From the NCBI GenBank assembly GCA_029582165.1, contig CM055886.1, forward strand, positions 22,134,669 to 22,198,668: a stretch of 64,000 bases of DNA, read 5' to 3'. The translations under genes were made by a program, and so were the position numbers. Position 1 is the first letter of the stretch, and every line of letters begins with the position of its first letter. The notes beneath the pieces were generated by a model. The model made no database searches and was not told the origin of the DNA. It saw nothing but the letters and a program-made list of their open reading frames with translations. Positions 11,345-22,604 of this stretch are shown here, in pieces. Origin of the DNA: Portulaca oleracea. Taxonomy: Eukaryota > Streptophyta > Magnoliopsida > Caryophyllales > Portulacaceae.

Positions 11345-14135
11345 ATGGCGGTTTTACTAACTCACTCCACCGTTCATGCCCTCCCAAGAGCCGTGGCTCG
11401 AGCTGCCTTTCATGCCCACTTCTCTTCGTTTTCTCTCTCTTCACTTTCCCACCACCATCGTCTTCTTTACCCACTTCACAGACACAGTAATAATTTCAGT
11501 AGCATTAACGGTAATGGATATCCTATTCCTATTGGAATCAGAAATTTTTCAACGCCTCATTACCTTGAAGAGGAAACAAGCGGGGTAACCGATACAATCA
11601 AAAGTACTGACCTTGTTGCTTTGGAGTACGCTCAACTTAATCTCCCCTATAATTGCGAGGTTTGTGCCCATACTAGAATTCGTTCTTCATTCTTTCTTTC
11701 TGTGAAAACCCCACCTTTAATTGGTGGGTATTGTATGTAGTAACAGTTACAATTAGTTTTTTTCTTTTTGGCACTAGAAAGCATTGGAAACTGTATGTTT
11801 TTGGTTGCTTATTGTGAAAAATGAGATATTGCTGCACTGTATTTGGTGGGTTTGTGATGAATATACTTTGATTTTGGAGGGCAGGAAGTGGGTCATGTCC
11901 GAATTCGGCAGCATGTCAATCCTCTTAGCTCATCTTTCGCTGTATGTTGAACCCCTCCTTATTTATCCACCTCTTGGTTTGTGGGTTTTTGTGGGTATTA
12001 TTGGACAACTATCTGAGTTGTCTCTGGAATTGATAGGTTCCAGCAGAACCGCCTGACTGGAATGTTGTGTTCAAAGACCCATTGTTGCCGCTCATGGTTG
12101 ACATTGGCTCTGGTATGAAATCAACTTCTTCTCTGTATACATCTTCATTGGTTGAGCTCTCTTTAGTGTGTTTTTTTAAAGAAATCCTTTGCTTGCTTTC
12201 CTGAACTAATGGTGCAAATTCGCTAGCATGATATTGAACATCACTTAATTGCTCTACTGGAAGTGTTGTTAAGGTTGATTATCTTTTATATGGTGGCATC
12301 AACCAGACCAGTAGGGGGGAAAATATGGAATCAGAAGGGAAGAGCTATAGTAATCTTTAATCAACAAGTCATACAATATTGGATTAGAGTGACATGCAAC
12401 ATTGTCTACTCTGCCCTGTGAGGCTGTGAGATGTAGCTTGTGAAGTTGTGATCGATCAATCTGGCTTACCTTCAGCTTTGTACCTGTTCTATTTTCCTGA
12501 TTCCAGAACACTTGATTAGAGAACATTGTCTACTATTCAGCATTCACCATACCTTGCTCAGTCTTTCCTTTCTTTCACCTTCCATCTGCGTAGTTGTGTA
12601 CTTGTGCTTATTAGCCTTTCTAGTTATCCCTCTTACTCATGGTATAATCCATCCTGTACTCTTCTATTGGAAAGATTCCTGTTCTTCTTGGCAATGTTTA
12701 ATGCTTTCCTCGGCTCATGCATGTCTTACCTGTATATAAGAACTTGATGTACATGTATTAGGATGTGGTTTTTTCCCGTCCCTTTGGCTTCCTCTCCAAG
12801 CACTCAGCTTCAGTGATGTTTGTATTGAAATCCATGTTTACGTTATTTTATCAATCTATTCATCGAAAAATAATCGAGTCTTGTGTAAGGAGTTTTCGTA
12901 ATAACTTACTTGGATGTTCCTGTGCTTTGCTCCCTGTTTATAAATTGATGTTTTCATTTTGCATTTTCATGCGAATGTAATAATTCCTTAGTTCACTTGC
13001 ATGCTACCAGGAGAAAGTACTGGACTTGTCTGAATTACATGAGTTCCTGTCTGATTGTGCTTTGGATTTGGCAGTCTAAAAAGTATTCCTCTTATTATAA
13101 AATCATACTGTAATGGTCAATGGTTATCAGTTATGGTTAGGGCAGGAAATATTGGGTTTAGGAGCCAAATGAAGTATGCCATGCCCTAAGTTTAATGGCG
13201 TGCTGCAATAGACTGGTAACACATGCCTCATGTCTTGTTGCTGCAGCATAAGCATATGCAAAAATGGGCTAGCATGCATGTCTATAACTCCTAAAATTTC
13301 TTTTTAATTGGAAATACACTAAAAATTAGAAGGTGATTTCCTGCTACTCGTAGTTGTTCTGTGAGCAGCTGCTCTGCTGGTGAAGTAACGTGTTCTTATA
13401 TATGTCAATGGATCTTTGCACGATGCCAAGACCATGTCGTAATAGCCAAGTAATGAATTTTCAGGTAGCGGCAGATTTCTCTTATGGCTTGCGAGCAATT
13501 CCGATACTAAGAACTACTTGGGAGTTGAAATACGCAAAAAAGTATGAGAATACATGTTTGGGTAACTTTTCTAGAGTGCTTGGATAAAAATGCCACTAAA
13601 CTTTCCAAAATAATCAAAAATGTCATTGATTTTTATAAACTGTCATTATTGTGACTCAACTTTTCAAAATAGTTAAAAATGTCACTGAAACCTGCTATAA
13701 CAGGTTATGAACTGATTAAAAGATTCATTGATCAAAAATGCCACTCAACATTCCAAAAATGTAAAAAACGCCACTCAACTTTTCCAAAAAATCAAAAATG
13801 TCATTACCATCAATTATAATTTAAAAAATGTTATTTGCTTTCATTTATTTAAATTAATATATAAAAATATTTAAGTTTCAACTGGAGATTCGCTAAAAAA
13901 TTAAAATTTTGTTTAAAAATCATGTTATTGTAAATTTATTTTTTTTACGATTAGAATTTCATATAGTAATGTTGACTTTTTTTATGTTTTCTTTATAAAA
14001 TTTTATTTTATTTTATTTCTTAGTTTATTCTTAAAATATTTATAATAATATGTTTTCTATGAATTGCCCTCTGTCACCTTTGCGTTACTATAGTCTCTAG
14101 CATATTACTTTAACGTTGAATTATATATATAATTG

Positions 14136-14189
<54 letters not shown>

Positions 14190-15870
14190 CAAGTAGTTAA
14201 TTTACTATAAATATACATACATACAAATGATATATATACATAAATACACACGCACGTGTATATAAGTTAATGTTAAAGTGATGTGTTACATACAGACAAA
14301 GGTGACAGAGAACAAGTGATATAGAAAATATTATTATAAATATTTTAATAATAAAATAAAAAATAAAATAAAATAAAATTTTATGGAGAAAACATAAAAA
14401 ATTCAACAATACTATATAAAATCTTAATCATAAAAAATGTAGAATTACATGATTTATAAAAAAAAATATTTTCAAGCGAATCTCCAGTTGAAACTTAAAT
14501 ATTTTTATATATTAATTTAAATAAATGAAAGCATATAATATTTTTTCTATTATAATTGATGGTAGTGGCATTTTTTACTTTTTGGAAAAGTTGAGTGGCG
14601 TTTTTGACATTTTTAGAAAAGTTGAGTGGCATTTTTGACATTTTTGGAATGTTGAGTGGCATTTTTTATCAAGGAATCTTTTAACCGGTTCATAACCTGG
14701 TATAGCAGGTTTCAGTGACATTTTTTACTATTTTGGAAAGTTGAATGGCAATAATGACAATTTGCAAAAAATTAGTGGCACTTTTAATTATTTTGAAAAG
14801 TTTAGTGGCATTTTTATCCAAACACTCAACTTTTCTGTGTGCCTTTTAGTTCTGTTGCCTGCTGGCTGGCTGGCTGTTGGACGCATTACAAATATTATTT
14901 AGTTACTCTGGAATATCTTCAATTTGTGCAGTTAGTTAAACGTGCGAACTTTTGGGTGAAGGAACTGGGTCTTTCTAACGCGTAAGAAGCTGGACACATT
15001 TTTATTTTTAATTTATGCTAGCAAAAAAAGGAACCTACGGCATTTGCCCTGGTTGATTGTGCATTACTTCTGCTTCAGGCATTTCATGTTTGCAAATGCT
15101 ACAATTTCCTTTGAGCGTTTAGTGTCCTCTTACCCCGGACCTTTGGTTTTTGTTTCAATCCTGGTGAGTTTGTTTAAGTACAGTGTGCATTTCTTATCTT
15201 TTACCACCGAAAAGGCTAAAAGCTACCTTCTTTAGCTTAATTAACGATGATATCTTCAATCCTGGCGTTTAGGATGCTTCTGAACAAATTTTATGCATTT
15301 TTGGTTGCAGTGTCCAGATCCTCATTTTAAGAAGAGGCATCACAAAAGAAGGGTTTTACAGAAGCCATTAGTTGACTCTATCATGAATAATTTGACAGCC
15401 GGAGGACAGGTAATTGTGGGCAATAAGCTATTGACCATTGTTATTTCTTGTTATCAATCCCATTCCTGAGCTTTCCAGAAGATATGCTATTCTTTGATTC
15501 TTTGATCTAGAGTTTTAAGTACAACTTTTACTGTATTTTTCTCCCAATGCACTTGCATATCTATTGTTTCCTTTGGTTTGCCAGTCTGCCCTAACATTTG
15601 GTGAAAATCTGGTATTGTGTTTCATCCCTGACTAGTTTAGGTTGACAGGTATTTGTGGAATCGGATGTGCTTGAAGTGGCAGCAGACATGAGAAACCAGT
15701 TTGACAACACGCCAGATATGCTACACGTTGATGCTGTAAACCCAGATTTTGACTGTGATCCTGATGGATGGCTTCTGAAAAACCCCATGGGAATTAGGAC
15801 CGAGCGGGAGATTCATGCGGAACATGAAGGTTCCAAGATATACAGAAGAATGTATCAGAAGAGGGCATGA
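11345..15870 (+). CDS. trmB: tRNA (guanine-N7-)-methyltransferase, TrmB family, organelle-type, 8 coding exons
   Basis: Exons 11345-11659, 11885-11941, 12037-12112, 13465-13541, 14932-14981, 15079-15163, 15311-15409 and 15649-15870 join in frame with GT-AG introns to give 326 aa. The enzyme makes m7G in the variable loop of tRNA using S-adenosylmethionine. Visible landmarks: a Ser/His/Arg-rich N-terminus (about 80 aa) that looks like a plastid or mitochondrial transit peptide; GHVRIRQHVNPLSSSF; the SAM-binding loop VDIGSGSGRFLLW across the exon 3/4 junction; NYLGVEIR; LVKRANFWV; the TrmB signature CPDPHFKKRHHKRR; and NPMGIRTEREIHAE near the C-terminus. It is convergent with XPT downstream. 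Intron 4 is enlarged by a Mutator-like element. Family assignment is firm; the target organelle is inferred. Confidence 0.92.
13573..14827. mobile_element. Mutator-like non-autonomous element with ~550-bp inverted arms, in intron 4
   Basis: The ends GAGTGCTTGGATAAAAATG and its inverse (...CATTTTTATCCAAACACTC) begin long imperfect inverted arms that run toward an AT microsatellite near the centre. The arms repeat ATGCCACT/AACTTTTC-type words. The flanks carry a 9-bp direct repeat AACTTTTCT at 13564-13572 and 14828-14836, the length expected of Mutator-like transposons. It has no coding capacity. It lies wholly inside an intron of the methyltransferase. Confidence 0.85.
14140..14188. repeat. 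(TA)n microsatellite
   Basis: About 24 uninterrupted TA units at the centre of the Mutator-like inverted repeat, where the hairpin loop would be. Confidence 0.95.
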
Positions 15871-17393
15871 TTAGATAACTGGATGAGAGTGTATCTAGAG
15901 CTCCTTTTTGTGATACAACTCCATTGCTGGATGGAGCTCTGCCCTTTTTGAGTTGCTGCTGATAAAGTTGTTCCCTACTTCCCCATGTCTTAGCTCGATT
16001 CGGCACCAAATGATCTCAAAAATGACCCACGTAGTTCCATGTTATCAGCTGTTTTTGTTAAAGAAAACGTCGGTCTCTGATAACTACCCTATGTACTATG
16101 TAGTCATTCCTGATGATCCTGAATACCATCTGCTGAGGTTGCAGGCTGGGTTAGAGAGAGTGTGAAAAGGGCAGTGTACTACATTCCCTTATGATCTTAC
16201 TTGTGTTGAGGAATTCCTTTTGATATCCGCCATCAGCATAGAGTTTGGTAGTGCTGAACTGATTGCAACCGATCTAGAATCCTGCAGAACTGGTCTGTTT
16301 GTTGTTTCAGAGGGTAGAGCTTGTAGTCTGTTTCTTGAGAATGTACTAGGTGCTGCAGTGTAGAATATGTATGTGGATACCTTTTGATGTAGGTTCCTAA
16401 GAAATGAATGGAACACCAACATGTTTGTTTTGGTTGCCCCTTCTCATCCCTTCAATATAAAGTAGATTGTTTTTGTTTTGTTTGGGTACATTTAAACCCA
16501 TCCTTATTTTAAGCTCCGTTATTTTAAACGGTTGGTGCAGTATAATAGTGATGTGATGCGGTGAAATTTAAAAAAATTGTGGTGAGTTGTGGTAAGTGAG
16601 GTAGGTGAGAAAAGAGAGTGAGAAATAGAGGAGAAAAGTGAGGAAAGAGAAAAATAAAGAGATATATAGTAATGATTGTTGTGTGGTATTGTAAAGTGTG
16701 GTGAAAATTAAAGAGTGTCATGCAGTATGGTGAAAGCTTAAATAAAAGACAAGTTGGTACGGTATGATCATCCCCTCCCTCAATATCAACAGTGAATTTC
16801 AATTACTGACCTGAAATTGAATGATCCAACAAAACTTCATTGACACTAATGGCAATTGATCAACTTGCCTAGGTAGGTCTAAAGGAAAACTAGTCCTACA
16901 CCCACATAAAAGCGGCAAAGCACAAGCAACGTGGCAGACCACACTGAAAGCAAAGGAAAAACCAAGGGATCCTATTTTGTGCTTCATAAAACATGCCAGC
17001 AAAACCGTGAGGAATCCAAGTGGCCCCATTCGAACCCAACAAATAATCTATTTGTCAAACCTAAAATAAAAGTCCCATCACCTAACATGATCAATTTATG
17101 AAAAAGTAATCTAAAAGATCTACGGATCTCCCATCAGATACCGTCACCTTTTCAATTTTAAAGAATACAATAAAGAATTAAAGACCCCTGCTTATGCAAG
17201 AATATGCTGCCAAATATCAAAATCCAAAAATGCACTCCATGTGTGAACCAAAAATATGAACCCAAGGGAGGAGGGAAAAAAAAACTAATGAGAAAATCCC
17301 AAATCTACTTCTACTGATACATTGAAACACAAGATCCAAACCGAATACAGACAATGTGTAAACCCTAAAAATGTGAACTAAACCCAATTAAAC
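15871..17393. other. 3' UTRs of two convergent genes and spacer
   Basis: The methyltransferase 3' UTR probably extends to near 16460, where AATATAAAG could serve as a poly(A) signal. The XPT 3' UTR reads leftward from 17393. Short open frames here are not supported. A purine-rich strip at about 16570-16680 (GAGAAAAGAG-type) is simple-sequence DNA. Confidence 0.5.
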
Positions 17394-18632
17394 TCAGCTG
17401 CTCTTCTCACCTTCAATCTTCTTCTTCGCTTTCTGGGCAGCTGTTGCCTGCGAATACAAGAACGTCCCGAATATGGCAATGGCAGATCCAAGGGCATTGA
17501 GTGGCCTAACTGGGTTTCTGAACACCAACACAGTCGCTACAATAACCACAACCCTCTTCATAGTGTTTCCTACCGAGAATGTCAGTGGGCTAATCTCATC
17601 CAATGCTTGGTATGACGACTGATTATACAGGTGATAAAACACCCCAGAAATCATCACCCACAAGTAAAACGTCATGGGGTTTCCAATTGCTTCGATTGCT
17701 TTGTGATACCCCTGCACCCATTGAGACCCTTCCACGAAGACAGCCACTGGGAAGAGGTAAAACAACGAGATTATACTGATCCACCCATACAAATTCAACC
17801 CATCCACTTCTTTAAAGCTCTGGAGACTCTTTTTGGAGTAGATGTTACGAAGCACGAACCCGACATTGCTGATGAGTGCACCCCACAACCCCTGCAGATT
17901 GAAGGACACTTCCGTGACTGCTGCGAGAGAGCAACCCATGACAATGGGGAGGATTGACAGCCACACTGAAACTGGGTATCTGTCTCCTAATATGGTGGAG
18001 AATATGACTGAGAAAACAGGCTCAGAGGACTTGATTACATGCGTGAATGAGACGGCAACCTTAGAGAATGACACACAGGCTGAAATGTGGCCGATGGTGT
18101 GGAAAAGAGCGGGACCCAGAAGGGCAAGTATGAAGGGCTTTGAGATTTTGGGGCGAGGTTGGAGTTTGAATGACCAGAGGAAGAACATCCAGACAGACCC
18201 AGCAAAGAGTTGAAACGAAGCCAGAAGCCATGGGAAAGGGAAGATGTTGAGGACCTTTTTGTTATAGATGTTGAACACTATGTTTTGGAAGTACCAAAGA
18301 CCAAAAACGACGGCGAGTTTTAGGGTTTTGGATCTGGGGTTTGAATAAGGGGTTGGTTGGGCTTCTTCAGAGGCAGCGGAAGCAGGTGGGGTGGGGAGAT
18401 GGGATCTGGGTTTGATGAAGGGAAGAGAGAGTAATTTAGGGTTTGTGAATGGGATCTTGGGATTGATACTGAGGGAGGTTTCATGGCTATGGTGGGGAGA
18501 TGAAGGATTGGAAGAAGCTCTGATTCTGTGGGAGAGTGAAGAGGGAGGAGATAGAAGAGAAGGGTTTTTGAGGGGTTTAGATTTGAGGGTAAATAGGGTG
18601 GAGGAAGAGGGAAGAAGATTTGAGGCTAACAT
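17394..18632 (-). CDS. XPT: Xylulose-5-phosphate/phosphate translocator, chloroplast inner envelope
   Basis: A single 412-aa frame without introns. The first ~90 residues are Ser/Pro/Leu-rich and lack a hydrophobic helix, as in a stroma-directing envelope transit peptide. The rest is the triose-phosphate/nucleotide-sugar transporter fold with 8-10 hydrophobic segments. GLWYFQNIVFNIYNKK, ALFHTIGHISAC, VSFTHVIKSSEPVFS, LPIVMGCSLAAVTEVSFN and VFYHLYNQSSYQALDE mark the plastid phosphate-translocator family. GNTMKRVVV carries the Lys-Arg pair that contacts phosphate. GLWYFQNIVFN and ILPIVMGCSL point to the XPT subgroup rather than GPT or TPT. The protein would exchange pentose and triose phosphates for phosphate, linking cytosolic and plastid pentose-phosphate pathways. 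Arabidopsis XPT is, from memory, also intronless. Confidence 0.92.
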   Translation of the reverse strand: MLASNLLPSSSTLFTLKSKPLKNPSLLSPPSSLSHRIRASSNPSSPHHSHETSLSINPKIPFTNPKLLSLPFIKPRSHLPTPPASAASEEAQPTPYSNPRSKTLKLAVVFGLWYFQNIVFNIYNKKVLNIFPFPWLLASFQLFAGSVWMFFLWSFKLQPRPKISKPFILALLGPALFHTIGHISACVSFSKVAVSFTHVIKSSEPVFSVIFSTILGDRYPVSVWLSILPIVMGCSLAAVTEVSFNLQGLWGALISNVGFVLRNIYSKKSLQSFKEVDGLNLYGWISIISLFYLFPVAVFVEGSQWVQGYHKAIEAIGNPMTFYLWVMISGVFYHLYNQSSYQALDEISPLTFSVGNTMKRVVVIVATVLVFRNPVRPLNALGSAIAIFGTFLYSQATAAQKAKKKIEGEKSS

Positions 18633-18715
18633 GATTTAGTGGTGGAGGTGGGCACAGCTCTGCTATGAATGAAATGAGAGAGGTGGTGATGGTGGTGGGG
18701 AGAATTGAAGAAAGA

Positions 18716-18868
18716 GGAGATAAAAAGACAGAGGAGAGGAAGACACAGAGGTTAGAGATGGGTTGGTGGACTCTGGTTGACCAGGCTAGGTAAGAAAACA
18801 ACTGTATGGTTGGTCACGTGACAAGGACTGCGGCTGCTTAATCTCAAGGGCAATCAGGGTTCAGGGTT
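18716..18868. repeat. XPT upstream flank, duplicated at 26.7 kb
   Basis: AAAGACAGAG, GGTTAGA-ATG, GTATGGTTGGTCA, GACTGCGGCTGCTTAATC and CAATCAGGGTT occur in the same order at about 26700-26825. This block covers the presumed XPT 5' UTR/promoter, so the second copy is a diverged partial duplicate of the gene's upstream region. Confidence 0.7.
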
Positions 18869-18869
18869 T

Positions 18870-20940
18870 GAGTTTCAAACTTATCTTACGGCCTTATTAA
18901 CCTGACAGTATGGTACTATGGTGAGCCCAGAAGGGTTAAAGGTTGCGCAACAAAAGTTGCATACAAATAGTAAGACAGCAAAATAACAAAGTTCACCAAA
19001 ACCAAAACAAAAACAGCAAAGTGGCAGTAAACCACACAGCTATTAAAATCTATATGTTTATAGATTAACTTGGAAAAAAATTACCTGATTAACTTCTACA
19101 TCTATAATAATACCTATAAATGGTATAAAATCACACTTTTATCTATATTTTTTTTAATTTATAAAAATGCGTCTAAAATATACCTAACGGATGAAGTTCA
19201 TTCGTTAGGGTATCAATTTTACTTGTTGACATAGTTAACACATTACAAGCTTCTTATAATTTATAATTAATAGTAACTGTCAAAAAAATTGGGATTAAAA
19301 ATGATAATAAGTATCAATTTCATAAAAAAACAAGACACTTACACAGTGTCTTGCCCCAAGACATGTATCATCACTCGATTAGATTATCTTATTCTTAGGT
19401 CGACGAAACATTCGGGACCGAGCAATTTCAAGTTTGGGTGAATCGATTATCCAGTCAAAAATTTATTATTTGGGCCTCGTTCAATAAGCTATTCAAACAA
19501 GTTGATATTTTTGTGTTGAAATGACCAAACATCATCCGATTGTATAATGTTTGAACCGATGTCAGAATTGTAAGTAAAGGTAATTATAAGTGACTCCAAG
19601 GTCGCTCACAAACCAGGTCTGGACATCGTCCAATTGTCCAAAATGGCCTAACTCGGACTATTATTACCTAGATCTGACTTGGCTTTAAGTAAAACAATGA
19701 CCATTTGATTGATTTTTAAATTTGCACGAACTTTCGATGACCATATCTGACTTTTTTAGGTCAGACAAAACCAGGTTATCATGCCTTTAAAATTTTATAA
19801 GACGTAAATTATCTTTTTTCAAAAGTGGCGGTGATACATTAGAACTATGACAAGAAAAAACAATCAAACTACTAGAGAATTGGTGTGTCAACTGTGATTG
19901 AGAAGTGCAGTGTTTCCTACTTTCCTTTTGTATAAATGGCTTCTCATTATTACATCTAGGTTCAATTTTCAAAGTGTAGTATACTCTAATTGAAGCCTCA
20001 AAACATCTTCCATGTCCCATGGTGTCTGATGTTTTCTATAGATGATAAGTAAACTTGATCGTTTCAGAGGTACTTTACATATGACTCGGTACAGTGCTTC
20101 GCATCACTTGCATTCTTTTTATCAATAAATGTCTCCAAGCAATTGGTAAACGAGGATTTTTATTTTTATTTTCCCTCATAGGTCGTAGGTTTAGTTTGTT
20201 GTATGGTTTGATTTGTAGGTTTATGAGATGGAACAATCATCAGGAATCATACTCGTGCTGATATTGGAAATTGGATTCAATTAGCGTTGGTAAAAATTCG
20301 GGTCTGAATAAACTTGGGTTGGACAAATTCAGAGAATGTCAAAATTCGGACGAGAAATTCATGTCCGAGCCCGATTTTATTTTGAGTAAGACCGACTCAG
20401 ATAATTCGGACGAAGCTAAATTCGGGTCGAAATCGAGTTCGGGTAATAGAAAAAGAGAAATTTTATATCTGAATATTTTGTCAGTTCAATCAATATCAAA
20501 ATTCAGATGAAAAATATTTGTCCAGACCTAATTTTTTTTTTAGGTTGGACAAAATTTTACCAGCTCTATATTCAATTGAATATTTGCCACTTGGCTGATA
20601 GCGAACCAAGTTTGGACATGCCCACTATTTGTTCGATGAAATGCCCAGTATAAACATGGGCTATAGATTGCAAAAAAAATGCATATGCTTTTTGAAGCTC
20701 CTCCGTCACGTGCTGATCATAAGTTCATATTGGATCACTTTTCTGCTGCTATTTATCTGATTCTGATACAAGATGATAGGATGTTTATTCATTGTTTAAT
20801 AGCAGTGTTTTTGTGATATAAATTGGGTCTATTGGCTTGGTTATACCGTATTCCAACACCATGCATCCTCTAAGCTGAGATTCTTGTTTGTTGTTGTAGG
20901 CTTTGTGGGTTGGCTAAGGTGATACAAGATGAAGAATCTA
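18870..20940. other. AT-rich intergenic DNA upstream of XPT
   Basis: No gene recognised. Segments near 19400-19460 and 20280-20460 contain repeated TCGGG/TTCGGGTC words typical of degraded plant MITEs, but I could not fix ends or a TSD. Confidence 0.5.
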
Positions 20941-20947
20941 CTACTAC

Positions 20948-21450
20948 ATGCTTCCTGGAGCAATTTTTACTTCTTCTGCTCCTATTTCTTCTGGCCAATT
21001 ATTAGGGTCTAAATCTCGTTCTCCTCGCTCATTTGAATTAGCGTACCCTCATCTTAAGGCGTACGTTGCCAAAACTTTGTCTGAACGTGGGATTAAAACT
21101 CCCGATGTTGCGTCCACACCTCTTTTTGAAAGTCTTGTCGTGAGTATCCTCCGGATGGCATCATGTCCTCCATAGGACATCCATTGATCCTTTCAAAAAT
21201 ACTTATTTCTTTAATTCGTGTTCTGGTTGGTGAGGTTATAAACACATTGCTTAAACATATTGACAAATCTTCCGCGTACTTTGCCTTTCTAGGAGTCACA
21301 TCCTTGTTCAGTTTCATGAAGCGCAATGGCGTGCTTGTTGATTCAGACACCTTTAGACTACTGCATGTTGCCTTCATTCGTTGTGGTCAAATTGATTCTG
21401 CTCTTGACGTCCTTCATCATATGGAAAGGCTTTCCCTTTTTTTGAATTAT
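20948..21450 (+). pseudogene. PPR-like protein relic, frameshifted and cut by a MITE
   Basis: Two frames (20948-21175 and 21163-21465) overlap. The second includes LFSFMKRNGVLVDSDTF and AFIRCGQIDSALDVLHHME, which has the spacing and residues of a pentatricopeptide repeat helix pair. It stops exactly where a MITE begins. Such proteins act in organelle RNA processing, but this fragment is far too short and frameshifted to work. Assignment rests on one repeat only. Confidence 0.4.
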
Positions 21451-21451
21451 G

Positions 21452-21850
21452 GAGTGTTTGGTTGAGGGACTTTCCTAGGAAAGTATTTCAACTTTCTCAA
21501 GTTCACCAAAATTTCCCATGTTTGGTTACAAAATAAGAATAGAAAAGTTTTATAGTGGATCCCAATATTTTCTCATGTTAGATGGGAAAATGCTTCTCAT
21601 CGGAGGGGTTGGGAAAATTTTCTTCCCTTAGGAAAGGGAAAGTATTTTAATCAAACTCCCAAAATAACCCTAAAAATTATTTTATAAATAAATAAATGAG
21701 GGTAATTTAGGCATTTAAAATAAACTTTCCAACAAACTTTCTTATGATTTCAAATGTAAACCAAAAACTGTGAAATATTATTTCCCGGTAAAAACTTTCC
21801 TAAAGAAAACTTTCCCAATACATATTTTCCTGCGAAAGAACCAACACACT
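21452..21850. mobile_element. MITE, ~400 bp, imperfect terminal inverted repeats
   Basis: The left end GAGTGTTTGGTTGAGGGAC and the inverse of the right end (AGTGTGTTGGTTCTTTCG) pair, and the interior has matching AAAACTTTCC/GGAAAGT words. No transposase. The TSD could not be fixed with confidence, so the superfamily (hAT- or Harbinger-like) is open. Confidence 0.6.
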
Positions 21851-22604
21851 ATTAAATATTATTTTGGGGATATGATTGCGTTGCGAAAAATAAAGTCATG
21901 AGGACTAATTATGCATGATTATACATGCAATGGGGATAAGGGGTTGTAAACTAGCTGAAGGTCTTGCATTAAACTACCGGGCTTATTTACCATCAACTAC
22001 ATGATATTAAACCTCCAGACGGTTCTTCTATATAATTCTACATTACGTTTTTGTGATTTGGTTATCCCTCTTATGTTTATGAAAAGATCGATCTTCTTAG
22101 CTTTTAATTGCAATGGCTTTTTCTCTGAGCAATTAGTAATATTCACCTGTCTCATTATTGCATTACGGTAGGAATTCATGTCATTTAGGTCCTGAACTAA
22201 ACCCAAACTCATATCATAAGGTAGAGCGACTACGCAGTCATTTACGTGATACCAGGGGTTAGTCTGGTCTTCATACGGGTGATATTTATAATTTATTCTG
22301 AATATGGGCCTGAGCATGGGTTATGAGTCTGCAGTCATTCACGTGATACCATGGGTTAGTTTGGTCTTTGCTTGGATGATATTCATAATTTATTTTTTAT
22401 TTTTTTTTATAGAAATTTATAATTTATTTTGGATATGGGCTTAAACATGAGTTATGAGTCTCTGTCTTGCCGACTTTATTTTTTGCATCTCCTAAATGGA
22501 GTTTTTTTTTTTTTTTTTTTTTTGGGGGGGTGGGGGGCGGGTATGTATGTAGGAATTCATCTATTGTATGATGTTTGTGTTTTTTCTGTAATGAATTTTT
22601 TTTT
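21851..22604. other. Intergenic DNA with homopolymers, no gene
   Basis: Contains the tandem duplicate at 22232-22464 (separate entry) and a T21/G8 homopolymer block at about 22502-22540. No coding evidence. Confidence 0.5.
22232..22464. repeat. Tandem duplication of a ~100-bp segment
   Basis: GCAGTCAT-TACGTGATACCA, GGGTTAGT-TGGTCTT, ATATT-ATAATTTATT, ATATGGGC and GTTATGAGTCT recur in order at about 22232-22330 and 22331-22464; the second copy has a T-rich insertion. Confidence 0.75.

Noticed and set aside
16524..17029. Two short minus-strand frames between the convergent genes
   Set aside because: Simple-sequence translations in UTR/spacer DNA.
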